A program made the position numbers and the translations under genes. A stretch of 28,839 nucleotides of DNA from UBA2705 sp963977125 (GTDB lineage: Bacteria; Pseudomonadota; Alphaproteobacteria; Micavibrionales; Micavibrionaceae): contig CAXBNJ010000014.1 of the NCBI GenBank assembly GCA_963977125.1, positions 1-28,839 of the forward strand, written 5' to 3'. Numbering within the stretch: the stretch's first letter is position 1; every line of letters starts with the position of its first letter. The notes under the pieces were generated by a model. It saw only the letters and a program-made list of their open reading frames with translations. It had not been told where the DNA came from and searched no databases. Positions 24,196 to 28,839 of this stretch are shown one piece after another.

Positions 24196-27100
24196 ATGCA
24201 AGATGCGTTGTCTTTGAAGAAGGTTCTCCTTCTTCTCTCTTTTGTTGTCTGTTCTTTTTTCTTTAATACGGCGGCATTTGCAGGCCTTGGGGCATCGGTT
24301 ACACTGGTTACGGGGCAACCTGCAAACATTAATCCTAGCGAGATAACGCAGCTAGAGATAACGCTTGCAAATAACAATGAAGCGGCGCCGATTACGGCTG
24401 TAGCTTTTTCAAACACTTTACCAGGGACATTGCCGGATGGTTTGAAGGTTTCTGGTGCGCCAACTTATAACTGTACGGACCCGAGTGGCCCAACGACAGA
24501 TCCGGGCGCGGGGACTCTTACGGCGGTTGATGGGACACAAACGATTACATTAACGGGTGGCTCTATTCCGGCGCGGCATGCTGGTTCGAGTACGGATGGA
24601 ACCTGTACAATTGTTATTCCTGTCACTGCGGGGACATCAGATGGTTCAGCGCAGACTTATAATTATGTTATTGCGGATGGCGCGTTTACGGGTAATGACG
24701 GCGGCGCGGTTGCGAATAGTGGTGCGGTTAACCAGAGTGTCAACGTGTTGGAAATCTCACGTCCCGGTGTAAGCAAATCATTTGGGAGCAATACGCTTAT
24801 ATTGGGCGGTTCAGCGACAACGCTGACGATTAGTGTGACCAACCCCAATGATGTTGATTTGGTGAATTTTAGTATCACGGATAATTTCCCGCAATTAGGT
24901 GGTTCTGAACTTATTCAAGTGGCAAGCACACCAAACGCGACGGTAAACTGTACGGGCGGGAGCACGCCGCCGGCATTCACGCCTGTTGCGGGCGCGGATT
25001 CTGTGACGGCTACGGCGGGTACAATTTTGGCTAATCAATCCTGTACAATGACGGTTGATGTTATTGGGGTTCAGACGAATAGTGCTTACGAGACAGCGTT
25101 TCAGAACAACACGATTAACGGATCAACTGATTTTAGTAACGATTTGGGTATTGAGCCTTTAAACGCGACGGCACAGGTGCGTACGCGTTCGCCTTTGAGC
25201 TTGGCTAAATCATTTGGCAGTGCATCTGTGTCAAGTGGACAAGTGGGCACGTTTTCGATCGTCATGACGAATGCGAGTGATGCGGGGTTAACGGTTAATT
25301 CATTTGCAGATAATCCGATCGATGGAGAGGTCGGTACGGCTTTTGGTTTGGTTTTAAACGCAGCGCCGACTATTGCCTGTTCTGATGCTTCTACGGCGAC
25401 GACGGTTCTTCTCAATGCTGGCGACGGGTTTGAGCTTGGCGGTGCGCAGCCGACCTTTACGATACCCGCTTCTGGTGGAACATGTACAATTTCTGGTGGC
25501 TTCACCGCGACGGCAGAAACAGCAAATGTGCCGCACTCCTATACGAATAGTATTGCACAGGGCGCTGTTGGTACTGTGACGCCAGGAATCGTTTCTGAAA
25601 CCGTGTCTGCCTCAATTTTGGTGGCGGATGAGCTTCGTGTTTTAAAGTCTATTTCACCGACTAATCCGGCGCCAGGTAACCCTGTGCGTTATCAGGTTAC
25701 TGTTCAAAACTACTCTAATACTGCGATTAACAATATTGACATTGATGATACTTTTTCTAATGGTCAAACATTTTTGACAGGCGTGATTAATGGGAATGAC
25801 TTTACGCCGAGTTTATCAGGTACGGGTTGTGTGGGGCTTTCTGTGACTGCCGGTACGACAGGATCAGCGGCCGCGACGTTTGAGATCGCGACATTACCAG
25901 CGCGCGCGGATGCGTTTACGCCAGGGGCTTGTGTTGTAACGTTTTATTCTATGACGGATGTTAATGCGGCCGGTGGCTCATCTGTAGACAATGTGATTAA
26001 TGCGGGTGATGTGTGTTTTAATGATGGTGCTCTTACCTGTAACGGTAGTGCTTCTCAGACCGTAAGCTCAAGCGTGAATGGCAACACCTTGAGTTTGAAT
26101 AAGGTGTTTTCACCAGCGGGACCTTTGGCTGAAAATGGTATTTCAACGATGACGATTACGCTGACCAACTTGTCTGCGAATGAAATTACGTCAACGACGA
26201 TTAGTGATAGTTTCCCTGCGGCAAATTCTGGTACGGGGCAATTGCGTATTGCAACGCCGCCCAATGCGGCGACGACATGTGGGGGCGCTCCCGTTATCAC
26301 GGCGAATGCAGGATCTTCGTCTATTACAATTACGGATGCAATAATTCCAGCGCGCGCGACCAATGGAACGGGCGCAGCGGGCACTTGTACCTTGCAAGTG
26401 GATGTGACGGCGGCGGCGGGCGTGTATGACAACACCGCAACAGCAGCGGGAACAGAGCGCTACGGGAATGGTGTGACCAACCCTACAGGCGCTATAAATT
26501 CTAATACGCGCAGCATTACCTTTAGCTCTGCGCTTTCGGCGACTAAAGCGTTTAGTCCGAGCAGTGTGTCATCAGGTGGGCGCTCTACAGTGACTGTCCG
26601 TCTTGTAAATGGTGGCAGTATTCCAATTACAGGCATAAGCCTGACAGATCCATTGCCAGCAGGCATGGTTTTGGCAAACCCTGTGAATGCACAAACATCG
26701 TGTGCGGGGGTGACGGCTTTTAGCGGAAATGCGGGAGAAAGTTCTCTTGGTATGACGGGCGCAGAAATTGCAGGAAATGGTACATGTGATGTGTTGTTTG
26801 ATGTTGTTGCTACAGGCTCAGGGGATTGGACGAACACAATTCCGGTGGGCAATATTGCGGCGGCGGGTGGCGTTGCAAACCAAACAGCGGTTGTTGGTGT
26901 TCTGACGTTTGCGGCGCCGACGGGTATTACGGTCGCGAAATCTACAAACCCGAGTAATATTGCGTCTCCTGGTTTGCCCAGTGAGCTTACGGTGACATTG
27001 ACTACGGGCACGAGCGCGGTGACGAATCTGTCCTTTACCGATTATTTTACAACCGATGGCACATCGGGCGCTGTGGCAAATGGCATGCGCGTTGCGACGT

Positions 27101-28839
27101 CACCAAATGTGGCGACGACATGTCCGGGTGCGTTGATTAATGCAACGGCGGATGCGACATCGTTTAGCATGAGCGGCGCGAGCCTTGGGGCGAGTTCGTC
27201 TTGTACAGTAACGTTGAATGTAACCTCTGTTTTGGTTGGTGGTATTACGAATATTATTCCCATTGGCGGCGTCAGCACAGATCAAGGTTTGAGTAATAGT
27301 GGCGCGGCAACGACCAGTTTGACAGCCCAAGGTAATATAGGTGTGACGAAGAAGTTCACGCCGAATAATATTAAGCCAAATGAGCGCTCTCGTTTGCGCA
27401 TTACAGTGATTAACCCGACAACCCAACCTGCATCAAATGTTTCGGTGACGGATGATTTGCCAGCTGGCGTGACTATCCCGGCCGGTGCAAATCCTGTTAC
27501 GACATGTACGGGGGGCGTTGTGACAACGCCGACATCGACGCAAGTTGTGTTGAGCAGTGCCAACATCGTGGCCGCGTCAGGCGGCGTGCCTGCAACATGT
27601 TATGCGGAGATCGATGTGACATCGGCAGCGGCTGGTGACTATACAAATACCATTCCTATTGGTGGCGCAACGGCCGTAATCGGTGGTGTGACGACACAGA
27701 ACTCGCAGCCGACAACAGATATTTTGCGGGTTAAGCTGCCGCTTGTAATTAACAAGGCCATTGGCGGATTTACGTTGGATGCGGGTGATCCTGCGACATT
27801 TACAACGGGCAGTGCAGCGCGTGCAATTGGCGCTACAGCACCGCTTGTGATCTCTTTGAGCAACCCCAATGCGGCGGATTTGACGAAAGCGCGCTTTACG
27901 GACAGCTTGCCAACAGGGCTTGTGATCGCGCAAACACCGAATGCATCAAGTACATGTGCGGGCGCGACTATATCAGCGGTTGCCTCGACAGCAACGCTTG
28001 GTTTGACGGGGGCGACAATTCCCGCCAGTGGTTCTTGTACTGTAACCGTTAATGTTTTGAGCAATATTACAGGGACATATACGAATACTATCCCAGCCAG
28101 TGCGGTGACGACATTAGAAGGCGTGACGAATGAGGAGCCGACCAGTGCGAAGATCGTGATTTCTTCACCACCAACAGTGACCAAAGAATTCTTCCCTGCG
28201 GCGATCCCGTCTGGGGGGACGTCTAAAATGACGATTTTCTTGAACAATAGTAATGACAGCGCGATGACTCTGGCATCCGTGTTTACCGACACATTACCAA
28301 CGGCACCGGGCGCTGTTTTGGTGGCGACCCCGCCGAATATTGTGACGACATGTCCTGGCGTCGTCACGGCGGTTGCCGGTGCGGGTACGGTTAGCTATGC
28401 CAATGGTGCGCAAGTGCCCGCTGGTGGTTGTGAGATTAATGTTGATGTGACGGCGAGCGTTACGGGTGTGCATACGAACAACATCCCTGCTGGGGCATTA
28501 CAAACGGATTTCGGGAACAACCCTGATCCTGCGAATGCAGAGTTAACGGTGACGACGGCGGGTTATGTTTCCGGTCGCGTGTTTACTGATAATAACGTGA
28601 CTCCAAATGGTACGTTTGAATCGGGTACAGATACGCCGCTTGCGGGTGAAACGATTGAATTGCGCAGCGGGGCAGATTGTTCTGGCGCGTTGGCGGCTTC
28701 GACAACGACAACGGCGACAGGTGCGTATATCTTTACGGGACTTACTGCTGGCAACTATTCTGTGTGTCAGCCAGCGCAGCCCTCAGGCACGGTTAATGCG
28801 ACGACACTTGGTTGGGTGTCTTCCAGATACATTTCGACC
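24196..28839 (+). CDS. Giant secreted protein with ten tandem DUF11-like modules and an SdrD-B-like domain (C-terminus beyond window)
   Basis: An open frame of 1548 codons without a stop to the window end. The start ATG follows TTAGGATTATT. Residues 1-29 are a signal peptide (MQDALSLKK then a hydrophobic core, ending TAAFA). Then come ten divergent modules of 129-158 residues, beginning near residues 30, 188, 331, 477, 628, 777, 906, 1045, 1180 and 1323. The module pattern is K-x-F-x-P-x-x-I-x-x-G-G-x-S-x-hydrophobic, NPN or equivalent, FTDxLPxG, ATPPNxxTTC, then SCTxxVDV and YTNTIPAG. This is the bacterial DUF11/DUF7933-like Ig-type beta-sandwich pattern. From residue 1456 (GYVSGRVFTDNN..) an SdrD-B/Cna-B-like domain begins. 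Such proteins are cell-surface stalks or adhesins; the anchor or secretion signal lies outside the window. Codon use is heavy in ACG and GCG, unlike its neighbours. Confidence 0.9.
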   Translation, partial: MQDALSLKKVLLLLSFVVCSFFFNTAAFAGLGASVTLVTGQPANINPSEITQLEITLANNNEAAPITAVAFSNTLPGTLPDGLKVSGAPTYNCTDPSGPTTDPGAGTLTAVDGTQTITLTGGSIPARHAGSSTDGTCTIVIPVTAGTSDGSAQTYNYVIADGAFTGNDGGAVANSGAVNQSVNVLEISRPGVSKSFGSNTLILGGSATTLTISVTNPNDVDLVNFSITDNFPQLGGSELIQVASTPNATVNCTGGSTPPAFTPVAGADSVTATAGTILANQSCTMTVDVIGVQTNSAYETAFQNNTINGSTDFSNDLGIEPLNATAQVRTRSPLSLAKSFGSASVSSGQVGTFSIVMTNASDAGLTVNSFADNPIDGEVGTAFGLVLNAAPTIACSDASTATTVLLNAGDGFELGGAQPTFTIPASGGTCTISGGFTATAETANVPHSYTNSIAQGAVGTVTPGIVSETVSASILVADELRVLKSISPTNPAPGNPVRYQVTVQNYSNTAINNIDIDDTFSNGQTFLTGVINGNDFTPSLSGTGCVGLSVTAGTTGSAAATFEIATLPARADAFTPGACVVTFYSMTDVNAAGGSSVDNVINAGDVCFNDGALTCNGSASQTVSSSVNGNTLSLNKVFSPAGPLAENGISTMTITLTNLSANEITSTTISDSFPAANSGTGQLRIATPPNAATTCGGAPVITANAGSSSITITDAIIPARATNGTGAAGTCTLQVDVTAAAGVYDNTATAAGTERYGNGVTNPTGAINSNTRSITFSSALSATKAFSPSSVSSGGRSTVTVRLVNGGSIPITGISLTDPLPAGMVLANPVNAQTSCAGVTAFSGNAGESSLGMTGAEIAGNGTCDVLFDVVATGSGDWTNTIPVGNIAAAGGVANQTAVVGVLTFAAPTGITVAKSTNPSNIASPGLPSELTVTLTTGTSAVTNLSFTDYFTTDGTSGAVANGMRVATSPNVATTCPGALINATADATSFSMSGASLGASSSCTVTLNVTSVLVGGITNIIPIGGVSTDQGLSNSGAATTSLTAQGNIGVTKKFTPNNIKPNERSRLRITVINPTTQPASNVSVTDDLPAGVTIPAGANPVTTCTGGVVTTPTSTQVVLSSANIVAASGGVPATCYAEIDVTSAAAGDYTNTIPIGGATAVIGGVTTQNSQPTTDILRVKLPLVINKAIGGFTLDAGDPATFTTGSAARAIGATAPLVISLSNPNAADLTKARFTDSLPTGLVIAQTPNASSTCAGATISAVASTATLGLTGATIPASGSCTVTVNVLSNITGTYTNTIPASAVTTLEGVTNEEPTSAKIVISSPPTVTKEFFPAAIPSGGTSKMTIFLNNSNDSAMTLASVFTDTLPTAPGAVLVATPPNIVTTCPGVVTAVAGAGTVSYANGAQVPAGGCEINVDVTASVTGVHTNNIPAGALQTDFGNNPDPANAELTVTTAGYVSGRVFTDNNVTPNGTFESGTDTPLAGETIELRSGADCSGALAASTTTTATGAYIFTGLTAGNYSVCQPAQPSGTVNATTLGWVSSRYIST
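24283..28560 (+). repeat. Ten tandem protein modules, each with a cysteine pair
   Basis: The modules differ too much to be DNA-level tandem repeats, yet each holds one pair of Cys at equivalent places. By residue: 93/137, 252/283, 395/430, 545/579, 695/731, 836/864, 976/1003, 1104/1135, 1254/1281 and 1386/1412. The fourth module has two extra (607/615). The first Cys is in TTC-G or a variant; the second is in SCT or GTC before the VDV strand. Boundaries were set by eye. Confidence 0.8.

Noticed and set aside
24048..24416. Minus-strand 122-codon frame over the giant gene's promoter and signal peptide
   Set aside because: It overlaps a strong promoter and the signal-peptide codons of the opposite strand; no domain or ribosome binding site seen.
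27639..28367. Long minus-strand reading frame (242 codons), plus others at 27011-26460, 26435-26055 and 25505-25101
   Set aside because: They lie wholly antisense to the giant repeat-protein gene, have no recognisable domain or ribosome binding site, and result from its Thr/Ala-rich codon pattern.

Overview
The window looks like a chromosomal segment from a Gram-negative bacterium of moderate-to-low G+C, most likely an alphaproteobacterium. The reasons are an outer-membrane TamA/TamB pair, a NodT-type outer-membrane lipoprotein, an RND pump, periplasmic signal peptides, and a consensus FNR-type box. I cannot place it below class level. No tRNA, rRNA, insertion sequence, integrase or CRISPR array is visible, so this is ordinary chromosome apart from one giant surface-protein gene at the right edge.

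Layout from left to right. Positions 1-678 (minus) hold the N-terminal part of a divergent phosphoenolpyruvate-carboxylase-like protein cut by the window edge. It is divergent from a DUF350 membrane protein (973-1857). Next comes the abutting tamA-tamB pair (7124-1884, minus), which exports or assembles envelope components. Divergent from it is a secreted SYLF/YSC84-domain protein (7285-7842). Their shared promoter region carries two mirror-image 8-bp half-sites. A perfect 15-bp stem separates the SYLF gene from a convergent yjcH-actP pair (9825-7943, minus) for acetate or short-chain carboxylate uptake.

Positions 10275-13782 (plus) encode thymidine phosphorylase followed closely by an EvgS/BvgS-like hybrid histidine kinase with a periplasmic solute-binding sensor domain. 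A tightly packed tripartite efflux operon lies on the minus strand (19401-13795): membrane-fusion protein, RND pump, NodT outer-membrane factor. Its genes are separated by 1 bp or overlap by 4 bp. Upstream is a two-gene minus-strand unit of a cystathionine-beta-synthase-like enzyme and an unrecognised exported protein that starts at GTG. Divergent from that is an SDR oxidoreductase plus NfsB-type nitroreductase operon.

The last part is the most unusual. Positions 23443-23858 contain an FNR-type box placed at exactly -41.5 from a predicted start site, driving an HdeD-family gene that appears broken: its N-terminal piece and its last three membrane segments are in different frames and the middle is missing. 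From 24196 to the window end runs a signal-peptide-bearing giant protein (1548 codons visible, no stop). It is built of ten divergent tandem modules of about 130-158 residues, each with one conserved cysteine pair, followed by the start of an SdrD-B/Cna-B-like domain. A strong promoter precedes it, with an inverted repeat right at the predicted transcript 5' end.
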